Shown here: in pieces, positions 31,718 through 45,256 of the stretch
Layout: each line of letters begins with the position of its first letter
How positions within the stretch are numbered: the stretch's first letter is position 1
NCBI GenBank assembly: GCA_016618085.1
Contig: JABLTG010000032.1
Location: 62,001-126,000, forward strand
Reading direction: 5' to 3'
Length of the DNA: 64,000 bases
From: Neovahlkampfia damariscottae
Taxonomy: Eukaryota; Heterolobosea; Selenaionea; Neovahlkampfiida; Neovahlkampfiidae
Made by a program: the position numbers and the translations under genes
The notes under the pieces: generated by a model
What the model was told of the DNA's origin: nothing
The model's input: the letters and a program-made list of their open reading frames with translations, nothing else
Databases searched by the model: none

Positions 31718-33310
31718 TTATTTTGAATAAGTTGGTTCTGTAACAGCACCCACCGAAAATCTGATATAATGACCAGATAAAAAAGGTGTATCAACACCTA
31801 AAATTCCTGTTTTCATGAAAATATCAGATGCTTTGACATTTGGTTTTGTTTTTAACAACACATACAATCCTAATGAATTTTCAATATCATCATTTGTAAT
31901 GTGTTTTTGTTCAGATTCAAATAAATCTTCGAATTGCATCAAATATTTGTAAACACCTTCTCTTTCTTTTCTCCAAAATTCATGGAGTTGAGAAATTGAG
32001 TTATTATCTTCTTCTGACATATTTCCCAATGCCTTGAATTGGAAATTCTTGAAAACTCCAGGTCCAGCTGAAAATGCAATATTAGAGGAATGGTGTTTTC
32101 TAAAAAGAGTTTCGTTTGTTGAAAAATAAATTCCAAGTCTTTCTGAACACAATCCATGTGATTTTGAAAAACTATCAATAAAAATTGTTTGATTTAAAAT
32201 TTCTTCATTATTAACAATTCCTTTAAATAAATCATTTGCATGAGTTTTTGGTAATGTTCTTGCGTACTTTTTGATTTGTCAAAAAAAAAAAATTTCTTAC
32301 AACTGTATCAAGTAAAATAAGAGCCTTTGGATTATATTTCAGAATAGTTTTGCATGTATTGGTCAATTGATCAGGTGTCATTTTTGTTCCACTTGGATTT
32401 CCAACTGGAGTGATGTACCATGATTCAAATGGATGAACTTTATGTTCTTTGTAAAATTCATCAACATTTTCTGGTGTTAAATGTAATTTAGCTTCAGGTA
32501 ATGTTTTTAATGTATGTATTTGTCTTCTATTTGTGTCATTACGTTCTGGTCTTTCAATAATATTGAACCATGTTCCAAATGAATTATCAGGTTGTATGAA
32601 ACGATGAAATGTTTCTTTTTCTCTGGAAATTTCAACACAAGAATCCTGTTTTTTGTATTAGTTTTTGTTTTTTTTTTACTGCTAAATCTTTTAATCCACG
32701 CATACCTCCACTTGTAATTGCAGAATTTGAAGAAACTTGTTTTAATTGTTCTTCTGTGAAACCGTAGTGCTTGTTGAACATTGACAAAACATCAGTTCTT
32801 GAATCAAAATCTCCTTGAGACATTAAATCATATCCTATATCAAATGAAGTTCCTTCATGAGCTTTGAGCGCATAATCAGATGTTTTTGTATAAAAATTCT
32901 GTAAAAATTTATGGTAACCTGTTATGTGTTGAGGAATTGCTGTAGTTCCAACAGCAAATATATTTATATCTTTTGGATTCTAAAATATTAAAAAAAAACA
33001 ACAAAAAATACATTTCCTAAAGATTCCCAGATAGCACGAGAAACTTGACCTCTTAAGGATGTTAATCTGATGACAAGATCTGGACAAACTGCAGTTACCT
33101 TAGGATTACTCCAAACTGCTTTTAAAATTGTTTCCAATTTTGCATCTTTTGGCAGTTCTGTTTTGTTTTTAGTTTTTTTTTGTTGAAATTGTTACCTTCG
33201 ACCATTTCATCAGCAAATAAATTAACTTGAGATTTTTGTAGTTTTTGCATGTTCAGATGAAAATTTTGTGCTTTCAGTAAATTCTTGTTCACCAAAAAAA
33301 TTCGTTTCAT
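31718..33310 (-). CDS. Fold-type I PLP aminotransferase (class I/II)
   Basis: Exons 33196..33310, 33012..33157, 32680..32979, 32301..32645, 31718..32266; introns 38, 32, 34 and 34 nt; 484 aa. Landmarks: NSAITSGGMRGLKDLA (cofactor-phosphate side), ESWYITPVGNPSGT (substrate/PLP Asn region), ILLDTVY (PLP Asp and Tyr, joined across an intron) and DSFSKSHG (Schiff-base Lys), then a late FSVGA. This is the general signature of aspartate-aminotransferase-like enzymes; the amino-acid substrate cannot be told. No targeting peptide is obvious. A CCAATCA box lies 13 nt before the ATG. The stop sits in AAAATAAATT. Confidence 0.82.
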
Positions 33311-33322
33311 TTTTATAATTTG

Positions 33323-33341
33323 ATTGGACGATTGGGATTGG
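33323..33341. promoter_or_regulatory. Triple ATTGG box between divergent genes
   Basis: Three ATTGG cores in 19 bp (33323, 33331 and 33337), 13 nt from the aminotransferase ATG on one side and 34 nt from a small plus-strand ORF on the other. It is the only cluster of boxes in the window. Confidence 0.5.
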
Positions 33342-33374
33342 AAGAATCCAGTATTTGTTCAGTTGAGAAATTGA

Positions 33375-33548
33375 ATGCATTTTATTTTCGTTTTTGGATT
33401 GTTAAAATTGGATACAAAACAACCAATAAGTGAAAACAAATCTGATGAGATTCTTGCCAAAGTGAAGATGAATAGGAATAAGATTTATTTTTATGAAAAC
33501 TCTCAAGAACTTCGTTTTTCTGGAAAAAAATTGAAATCTTCAAAATAA
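33375..33548 (+). CDS. Small ORF, 57 aa, candidate gene
   Basis: An ATG 34 nt after the triple ATTGG box opens a 57-residue frame ending in TAA, followed at once by AATAGATA-type sequence. Composition is normal for the window (Lys/Asn/Ile), with a short hydrophobic N-terminus (HFIFVFGLL) and a basic C-terminus. It meets the local start-box rule, so it may be a real small protein or the first exon of something longer. No family. Confidence 0.4.
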   Translation: MHFIFVFGLLKLDTKQPISENKSDEILAKVKMNRNKIYFYENSQELRFSGKKLKSSK

Positions 33549-33861
33549 ATAGATACTAAACTTTTCAATTTATCATATCTTTCTTCAATGGAACTTCTTC
33601 AAATCCTTAGTTAATATCCTTTTTAAAGTTATTTTAGATTGTTGATTTATTGTTCTGTGAAAAGTTTGATTATGGGTGTCATCCAAACTTTGTTTTTTCA
33701 GAGTTCAAATCCCAGGTATTTTTAACTCAATTTTAAATCGACCAATAATTTTTCTCTAAAAATTACTTTACCATTGTTTGTGTTTTTAAGAATATTTCAA
33801 AAGTAATGGAAATATCAAAAACTTTTTCTTCCAAGATGAAAAAATTAAATTTCATTGGACA
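33549..33861. other. Intergenic spacer
   Basis: About 310 bp, AT-rich. It contains a short sequence resembling a tRNA B box (AGTTCAAATCCC at about 33700), but arms cannot be folded around it. The formin gene's ATTGG box is at 33854-33858. Nothing else is seen. Confidence 0.4.
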
Positions 33862-36800
33862 ATGACTACACCAAACAAGAATAGTGAAACAGCCACTTCC
33901 TCAGAGGATTTACTATTCAACGTTGAAATCATTGACAGCCCTGAACCAGAAGAGATAGAAATGGTTGAGAGTCCTGAACCAGAAGGTGATGGTTCTTCCT
34001 CTCCTTACATCGGAATTCAACAAGTTGAATCACCTGAAAAAGAAAATACAAAAAAATTAGAACCAAAGATTTCATTCAAAATACCACTTCCAAGAGATCC
34101 AAAAATCAGATCCATCAGTTTATCAGAAAGACCTATGGGCTTGATGTCACCAAGACTTGTTTCTTTTCCTATGGAAGGTTTATCAAATATACCAATTCCT
34201 TCAACGAATTTAAAAAAAATTTATAGATCACGACCACAACTTTTACATAAAGAAAAAACTTTTTGGAATGAAATTAAAACTTTACCTTTGCTGGAAAAAA
34301 TAGAATTTTCACAAGTGGATGAAATGTTTCAAGATGTAAAAAATACTCAAGCTTCAAACCAAAAGGTCTTGGAACAATTAAGTACAGCTACACAAACTTC
34401 TGGAATTTTGGATCAAAAACAAATCTCCAACGTTGAATTAATTTTGAAAATTTGTAAATTGACACCAGAACAAGCTTTTGAATCCATAGAAAATTTTTGT
34501 GATATATTGTTCACATCAAGTTTTGACAAGTTCTTTTTTCATCTCCAAGAAGTTTAGTTTTTTTTTTTTTTTTAACATTTTTTCAAAAGATTGCAACTTT
34601 TCAAGATACCAAAAAACTTACCGAACAAATCAAGTTAAATCCACTAACAACAATCGCACCGTCACCAGAAAAATGTTCTCAATTGATTGAAGTTTTATTT
34701 TTTCAACAAAAAATTTTCCACCTTGAAAAAGAAGCAGAACAAAAATTAATCTCAAATTTTGAAAACAATAGAGATCAAACAATTGGAAAAATTGAAGAAT
34801 TATATGGTAAATTATACACAAATCCAACAACTTCCATTTTTATTAAATCAATACAACCAACACTGTTAAAGTTAATTCACATTAAAGAATTTGTCACACG
34901 TACAAGAATACAAGTTTGTGTTGATGCATGTAAGAGATACTTAACAAGCAAGAGTTTACAAAGATACTTCAAAGTGATGAAAGAACTTGTCTATTTTTGT
35001 CATACGGGAGAAGAAATTTCCGAATCTGGAAATATTTCTTGTGAAGACTCAGGAGATGGTTTTACAAGGTTAAATGATATTGTTTCACTTTCATATCCAG
35101 AATTCTCATTATCACTTTTGGATTATTTGCTTTCTCTTTTTGATAAAAATGAAAAACAAACATTAACTATTTTCAAAGATGTAGATCCAAATTTAGCCAA
35201 ATATGATGAAGTTATAAATGAATTAATAGATGAATGGTCTTCTTTTGAACCTCTTGTTGATAAATTGCCAAATGATGAACTTTTACAAAAATTCAAAGAA
35301 TCATTGAGGAAAGATATCCTCTCAACTGATCTTTTGCTTCAAAGTCTTTTGTCAAGATATCAAGAATTACAAAAACATTTAGGATTAACATCAAAAGATT
35401 GTTTTTCATGTTTATATCAAATTATATCCACTGGAAGAGAAAGTTTAATGGATGAAAAACAAGATGTTGTTCATACTATTACTAAATCATTGGAACCTCT
35501 TTTGAAAAAGGATAATAAACCACATATTCATGCTCCAAAACATAGAACTATTCCAAATTGGAAATTTGAAGAAACATCATCTAAAAATGTTTGGAATTTG
35601 AATGAAGATGAAATGGATTTAGATTTAGGATCTGTTTATTACATCTTTATCTTGACAGAAAAAGTTGTTTTCAAGAAACCGGCAACAAAAGAAGAATTAG
35701 AAAAGCTCTCCATTAAAGAATTGACACTCAAATTAAGAGAAAACAATATTGACTATTCAGGTTGTGTTGAAAAATCTCAATTTGTTCAAAAAGTATTATC
35801 AACTCAAGGAGTCTCGTATTTAACAACACCATTACCAAAAGTTGAAAGAAGAAGTTTTACTGATGGAATTGTTAAATTTAACAAAACTAGAGAGTCATTT
35901 AGAACAGGAGATCCATCACAAATAAAACAACATTCATCAGCCAATGATGGAGAATTCAAACCATTAGATTGGGAAATCAAATCAAATTCAAAGAAAAACT
36001 TAAGTGATTCAATCAAAGATATTTCATCTGCTTCTTTTCATGATTTAAAAAACATTGAAAAAAACAAAGAATTAATGGCTTTAACTGATTACTTAGCTAA
36101 TACTGTCATTCCAATTTCTGGTACATTACCAAAAGTTAGAGATAAAAAAGAAATTGAAAAAGAAGACATCAAATATCTTTATGAATTCCAAACAAATGTT
36201 AAATTAAGAAGCAAAATTGAAATTTTAGATCTTTCAAAAGATTTGACAAAAATTATGATTGAATCAGTTGAAATGAAGAGATACCTTGTTGACATTTTAA
36301 CAATGCTAAAAACATCAAAAGCATTTCAAAATCTTCTTCAGTATCATTTCATTTTAATGATGTATTTCACTCCATACAAGAATAGAGGTACTTCATTATG
36401 CAGTTTTCCAATCACTGAAATTTATAAACTTCAAAATCTAAAAAGTGATACTAAATCTGGTTTTAGTTTATTGAGTTATATCACATCACTTTTAAATGAA
36501 ACAGAAAATGATTGTTCTTTTGCAACTGAATTGATTGAATTGAAAAGAATCATGGAATTCATGAAGAATGCTGAAAATAATGAATTGAAAATTGAAAAGA
36601 TTCTTCAAGCTTTGAATGATTATCAATTATTATCATTGGATGCAGAATTTGATGATGAATTACAAATAGATGAAAATTTTGATCAATATGTTTCTCATTT
36701 ATTGGGTAAAGGTCTAGAAATGAATAATTTGATCAAAGAATCAAATGAGAAATGTGAACAACAATTTATTGAATTTCGTGAATATTATGGAATCAAATCA

Positions 36801-39275
36801 AATCCTTCATTTACTTCATTTTTCAAATCTTTAATTGATCTCTTTGAAAAACTGTCAATTGAACAAAAATCAATTCAATGGAGACAATTTCTTCAAAGAA
36901 ATAAAAACACAATACTTGCTGATTATGCAGACCCACATGTCACAACAACAGTTGAATTAGTATTGAGAGATGGTCTGGGAAATATTCAAAAGACAATAAC
37001 TGTTCAAATTCCGACATCAGATATTGAAAGAGATTTGAGTGTTACTTTAGGTGAAAAAGAAGGAACCAAAACAATTTTGACAAATGAAAGGATATTGCCT
37101 TCTGATCCATTAATCGATCCAATTTTGATTGTTAAAGGTGGTCTTTTTTCATTAGCAAGTTCAAATCCTTCAGTTGCTTCGTTACTTGGGAATCCTGCAT
37201 TTAATACTCATATAAATTCAATTCAAAATTGTGTTGAAGCAAATTCACAAAAATCATTGGTTGATTTAGAAAATGAAAGTTCAAAAAAAGATGTTGCTAT
37301 TTGTGCCAGACAATTATTCATTGGAAACTTTGCTCAAAATGAAGAAGAATTAGAAAAAAACTCAAAAGCATTGAAAATACCAAAAGCATTGGATAATGAT
37401 CACCATTCTCCAATAAGCGTTCCTTCTCCTTTAAGAGTACCTTTACTTGAACATCAACTTTCCAAAAGTGTTCCAGTGAGTCCAAAAATTGAAAAGAAAT
37501 CAAGTTTAAGAGATGAATTCGTTGAATTATTATCACCAAGAGGATCTCTTGATTCTCCAAGTGGATTCAAAGATTCTCCTATGCCTGAAAGAAGATCAAG
37601 TTCTGCTGGAACAAATTCATCAAAATTAGGAGCGAGATCAACAGTTTCAAAGAGACACTCTGGTTCCAGATTTAGTATTTTTGGAGGTGGTTTCTTTGGA
37701 GGAGGTAAAGATAAAGGTCCTTCATCAACTATTCAAGACACAGATATTGTTCTTGATGAATCAATGACAGATATCACATTTGGTATTTCAGTTTCAAATA
37801 AAGTTGTACCATCACTTGGAATAGCATTATCAGGTTATGGAATTTTAAATAATTACAAAGGAGAAGTAAATTCAAAAGTTACAGTTCAAGATATTTCACA
37901 TCATAATAATCCTAATGAATTTCCAGTTCCACAAAGTCAAACCTGTCGTGATACTCAACAAATACGTATCAAATTTTCAAGAAAAATGCATTTCAGACAT
38001 ATGATTATTCACATTAGAGCAACAGATAAAAAAATGTTGAAAGCTGATGATATCATTAAAACAACAGTTTATAATACCAAAACTCAAGAAATCATTCATT
38101 CAAGTGAAATTGTTGTTTATCCAGGTTGCACAAGATGGATGTCCATGTATGCTTATAAGAATCCAGATGATACTATTTGGAGATTGAGAAACTTAAATCA
38201 AGCATTATTAGGAAGTAAATCATCCATTGAACCACTATTACCATTAAAAGAAATTTATGAACCAAAATCACTTGTAGTTCGTATTCTCAAAGCTGAAGAT
38301 ATTCTTGGTATAAAAAATGGAACTTCAGATCCTTATTGTCAAATTTATTTTCAATTTTCAAAACAAAAATTCACTAAAAGTAAAACAAAAGTTTTATCAA
38401 AAACAACCAATCCTGAATGGAATCAACATTTTTCATTTCCACTTCATAAAGATGAATTGAATCCAAATTTCATTGTTGAAGTTTGGGATTATTCACAAAG
38501 CAAGTTTTTAGGTCAAATTAAAATTCCTCTACAAAGAATTGAAGTTCAAAGAATTATAAAATGTAAATTATCAAGAAGAGATGGTGCTTTATATTTAAAC
38601 ACAGATAAAGATATCAAAGGATCTGTTTTCATATATTTTGATGTTGATTATTTGAAAGATATGTGTGATAATAGTGATACAAAATTATTTGGTGTAGAAT
38701 TGAATGAAATCATGATAAGACCAGAAGAAACTGAAAAAACACCTTTGGGCATTCAATACTTGATTGATATCCTAAAAAAAGAAGGTCCAAATTTGGAAGG
38801 TATTTTTAGAGTTCCTGGAAAAAGTGAAGAAATTGAAGAGATGATTGACAAGTTGGAATATGGTGATGATGCATTTTATTATAAAGGAATGGTTAACGCA
38901 GTTGGTTCAACTTTAAAACAGTATTTAAGAGAAATGCCTGTTCCTTTAATGACTTATGATCTCTATGAAGACTTTATTCTATTATCAGATATATCTGAAA
39001 ATGATTTAGAATTTCAAAATCAAATTTCTGTTTTGATTAAAAAAATTCCGCAAAATTATCAAAATTTGTTATTTGAAGTAATGGATTTGGCAAAATGTAT
39101 TGAAAAAAAATCAAAAAAAAACAAAATGAATGCAGAGAATTTGGCTACTGTTCTTGGAGTTAATCTTTTACGTTCAAAAAGTGATGATCCTTTCAAACAA
39201 ATTAATGACATTTCAAAGGTTCAAAAAGTGTTTGCTAAAATGATACAATTGTATCCTACTTATTTTAATGAATAA
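33862..39275 (+). CDS. Formin-like protein: tandem FH2 regions, C2 and RhoGAP domains
   Basis: Exons 33862..34551 and 34590..39275 (38-nt intron with GTTTAG donor, phase 0); 1791 aa. FH2-1 (about residues 130-500): lasso Trp in TFWNEI, the hallmark ILDQKQISNVELIL, K.TPEQA, then the post/dimer helices. A second FH2-like region (about 550-990) restarts with W..VWN..EDEMDLDL, contains a SAP-like insert (IDYSGCVEKSQFV), then the L.LM.YF...G.S.C core. Ser-rich linker, a beta domain, a C2 domain (about 1455-1550; SDPYC, NPEWN) and a C-terminal RhoGAP (about 1596-1790) with the arginine finger in EGIFRVPG. It likely couples actin nucleation to Rho inactivation at membranes. No FH1 proline tract. Confidence 0.82.
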
Positions 39276-39360
39276 CAAATTTTCTTCTAAAAAATCGTTT
39301 TCGGGAAAATTGATTTATATTTGGATTTCTTTAAACCAATAGGAATAATTTTAAGATTGA

Positions 39361-40357
39361 ATGTGGTGCAGTGCTCATGAGAATCGGATAATTTCTTACT
39401 GTGATAAATGTAATAATCCCGTTTGTATACAATGTTGCGAGCATGAAAAGAAAATTCAAGATACAACTCTGTTATTAAAGAAACTTCAAGATAAAAAATT
39501 TGATATTTTTTTGTCAAAGTTTTCAACAGAAAATGAAAAAGAAATTTCTCAAGTTGAAGAAAAAATAAAGTTATTATTGAATCAAAAAGAAAAATTGATA
39601 AAAAAAGCTAAAACTATTCAACAATTAACACAAGAAATTTCAAACATCTCAGAAGATACCAAATTCGAAGATTTAATTTATTTAGAAAAATCAGTTGACG
39701 TAATTTGTCATAAAAAATTGGCCACTATCAGTAATTAAATTCAACTTTTAACGTCAAGATTTTGATTTCAAACCATCAAGTCAAATTGAAAAAGAAAAAA
39801 GTTTATTAGAGCTGAACAAAGTGTTAAAGCATACAATGAAACCGATTTCGAAGATTTTACATCTGAAAGTTTTGATATTAGGATTGGAAGATGCTGGTAA
39901 AACAGTTTTGTTGTACAAGTGGAAACTTGATGATATCATAACAACAATACCAACCATTGGATTCAATATTGAAACAATTTTATACAAGAATCTATGTGTT
40001 AATTTTTGGGATGTAGGTGGCAATGACAGGATCCGTCCATTTTGGACTTCGTACTACGTTGGATGTCATTTTATTTGTTTTGTTGTTGATACATCAGATC
40101 TTGAAAGAAAACAAGAATCAATTGAAGTTTTCAAGGATGTTATCAATGATAATGAGTCAAAGAATGCAAATTTAATTCTAATTTGTAACAAAAAAGATAT
40201 ACAAAGAATTCAAATTAGTGAAATTATCAACGACTTTGGTTTGGAAATATTAGACAGAAAGTATTTCATTTTTGAGACCAGCTATAATGAGAAGGAACAA
40301 GATAAATTATTTGAATGGATGCAAGAGAATATTCCATATATCCCTCAAATTGATTGA
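39361..40357 (+). CDS. TRIM23-like B-box, coiled-coil, ARF-GTPase fusion
   Basis: Exons 39361..39730 and 39759..40357 (28-nt intron GTAATT..CAAG, junction completes Asn); 322 aa. N-terminal B-box (C.AH..., [12 protein letters not shown]), coiled coil at about 40-120, then an ARF domain: GLEDAGKT (P-loop), PTIGFN (switch 1), WDVGGND (switch 2) and NKKD (base). This is the order of TRIM23/ARD1 but with no RING. As in TRIM23, the usual switch-2 Gln after GG is replaced (Asn here, Lys in human TRIM23), predicting slow intrinsic hydrolysis. There is no N-terminal Gly for myristoylation before the ARF domain. CCAAT box at 39336-39340. Confidence 0.85.
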
Positions 40358-40733
40358 AAAACATTAAACACATGAGAATTCAAACACATACATAAGTCTT
40401 TCAACAAAAAGTTGCTTCACCAAGCGTCCACTGACTGTTCGAAATCAACAAATTTTTTTGACACAAGAATGGAGTATGGATTTGATTTCTTGTTTGTATT
40501 AAATGGAATTCTCAATCAAATTGATTTAATAAATTTTATAAATATTTGAAGTTAAAAATGAATATCAAGATTCTGGTTTCAATCAAATAATTCATGTTCA
40601 CACTTTTCTTATTTTCAAAAATGGAATTGAAATGATTCAAAAACAAATATTTCTAGATTGTAATATTCCTTGAAACTCTAAAAATCCACTTCCAGTTTAA
40701 GATTACAATTAATCATTTTTTTAAAAATAACTT
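40358..40733. other. Intergenic region between convergent genes
   Basis: About 375 bp, AT-rich, unusually long for a convergent spacer here. A ~70-bp stretch at 40390-40455 is less AT-rich (GCTTCACCAAGCGTCC..GTTCGAA) and might be a small structured RNA, but no known RNA family or full cloverleaf could be folded. Nothing else recognised. Confidence 0.35.
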
Positions 40734-43139
<2,406 letters not shown>

Positions 43140-43249
43140 CACCACCTCAAATTTTGAACTGATTTTTCAAAATGAAATGATTGGCGGAAAAATTGACCAA
43201 TTCAACAAGAAGAATGGAAAAAAAAAAAAATTTTATAAATTATTTACAT

Positions 43250-44966
43250 TTAAAAAGTTATTGTTAACCCATTTTCAACACCATTGATTAAATGATTCAT
43301 TCTTGTGTTTGATGATTTTGTTAAAGAAAGAACATCTTCACGAGAATATTCTTCTTCACCTTCAAGTATTCCGCTCAACTTTTCAGTTGTCTTTTCAAGC
43401 TCCTGTTGTAAATATTCAAACAAATTTTTTTCCGAAACATCTTCCAAGTAGTAAGCATAAACATATGAATATTTTAAAATTCTACGTGATTGATATAATT
43501 GTTCAACAGCTTTTTCCATATAATCTACATCTATCCATGAAGAATAAATCAAATTTGAACACTCTAAATTTTCTAATTTTTCCAAACATTTTTTTTTCAA
43601 TTTTTGTTCTAATTTCAAAGACCTTTCGTGATTCTGAAATCTCTGAAAGTAATGCATATACTTTTCAAGTGCTGCTCTAGCTGTTTGAAAGTTTTTCTTG
43701 TTTAATTTTTCCAAATCAGTTTCTTTAAATCGATTACAAGAATAATAACCACCTGTTTCAGTTCCGTGTAATTTTTTCCATTCTCCCATACAAACCCAAC
43801 AAAATTCATATTTACATTGAGTACTAAACAAAAAAATAACGTCAATAAATGATATTTCAAACCATGCCATGTGATTACAACCACCATTTTTTTCAATACT
43901 TCTGTTACACTTTGGACAATCTTTTGTATTAGCAACCAAGTAATTTCCAGTTTCACTTTCATCTGAAGCTTTTTTTTTCCAAAGTTTCATTTGTTCACAA
44001 CTTGCAGGTGTGTGAGCTTCTTCATTACATTTAAAGCAAAATGTATTTCCACAAGCACATTTAACAGCTGATTTAGTTGTATCAGGACAGTATACAGCCT
44101 TTCCACAATCTGGAGCTGGACACCATTTAATCTTTGGATTGTCATCAACAAATGATCTGGACAAAAATTTTTCATATTTTTTCTTGAAGTCCATATGTAC
44201 TGTTTGACTAACAATAGATTCATTTACTGTAATATTACATTTTGGAAATGGACATGTTACTAATAAACAACTTGGTCCTTCAGAAATTGCCGTGTGTAGA
44301 TAATTTTGCCAACAATTCAGACAAATGAAATGATTACAGCTTAGAGACATCATTTCATCACCTGATACATCATCAAAACAAATTCCACATTCAAATTCTT
44401 CGTCTTTTGATCCAGCTATCAAAAATGATTCACGAGTGAGACATGAATGATCTATTCCTGCTTTTCTACAAACCAACTTTTTATTTTCAAAAAAGTCACT
44501 GTATAATCTATGGTTTATTAATGTTAAAACAAAATGTTTTTTACTTTTCAACATTCCATTGATATGCTCTGAGTAATGTTCCTGAAATGCAAACAGGTAC
44601 GCTTAATGTGTTACTTATATCTATAATTTCATATTGTTGTTTATTAACTAAATCAACTACATCTAAAGAAACAAATTCTTTTTCTTTTTTTGTTGTTGGT
44701 TGAGTAACTGGAATGAATTGATCAACTTCGTCATCGGAAGAAGGCATTTCGTATTCACAATTTTCGTTTTCCAAATCCATAGCTAAGTAAGAAAAACTTG
44801 TCATTGAACTTCCTTTTTCTTCTGGCTTTGGTAAATAACTCGAGTTGACTTGTTGAACATTTTGAGATTTTCTTGTTTTTTCTTCGTTTATTTGTTTTTT
44901 TGGAAGAGTTTCATGCTTTTTTTTGTTCTTTTTTTTGATCTCTTTGATGAGTTTGACTATAAACAT
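43250..44966 (-). CDS. Ariadne-type RBR E3 ubiquitin ligase
   Basis: Exons 44545..44966, 43863..44507, 43250..43823; introns 37 and 39 nt; 546 aa. Acidic N-terminus and a UBA-like LLRAYQWNVEKL helix (joined across intron 1), RING1 (CGICFDD..CNH.IC..CW), IBR (CPAPDCGKAV..C.CG..FCFKC), and RING2 with catalytic Cys in GGCNHM. Intron 2 is in frame and without stops; only splicing yields NHMACTQC and so the RING2 zinc ligands. The C-terminal ~170 residues match the Ariadne domain in length and helix pattern. ATG 44966 has a CCAAT box (gene strand) about 63 nt upstream. Confidence 0.9.
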
Positions 44967-45256
44967 CAACTCTTTGCTGTTGCTGTTTTTGTGAAGTTAA
45001 AACTAATTATAGGCACGGAGGATTTTTTATTGGATGATTTTTACGAACTAATTTATTGAGTTCGAAAACATTTGTAAGACAGTTTTTATTTTTTTAGCAA
45101 TGTTAAAAAAAAGAGACGTTGGATTGACACAGTTTTTGATTGGAACAAAAAAAAAACACAGTTCTTTTTTAAGAAGATACAATAAAAATAAAAAGTGATC
45201 AAAACTTGAAAAGGTTTCAGGATGAAAATCTCATGTGTTTTCAAAAAAAAGATTTT

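Noticed and set aside
33690-33720. Possible tRNA suggested by an AGTTCAAATCCC B-box-like stretch
   Set aside because: The flanking bases do not pair into a T stem (only three of five pairs) and no acceptor, D or anticodon arm could be placed around it.
34683-39275. Formin gene starting at 34683 as a separate ORF
   Set aside because: That start is a TTG in mid-protein. The 38-nt intron 34552-34589 joins it in frame to the exon at 33862, which carries the first part of FH2 and the promoter box.
40390-40455. Possible tRNA or snoRNA in the convergent spacer (GTTCGAA and a less AT-rich patch)
   Set aside because: No cloverleaf folds, and no C/D or H/ACA box pair at proper spacing was found.
44588-44620. 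A 33-nt GTAACA..TTCAG interval in the RBR gene as an intron
   Set aside because: Reading through gives the expected Ariadne UBA-like pattern before LLRAYQWN; removal would shorten that helix.
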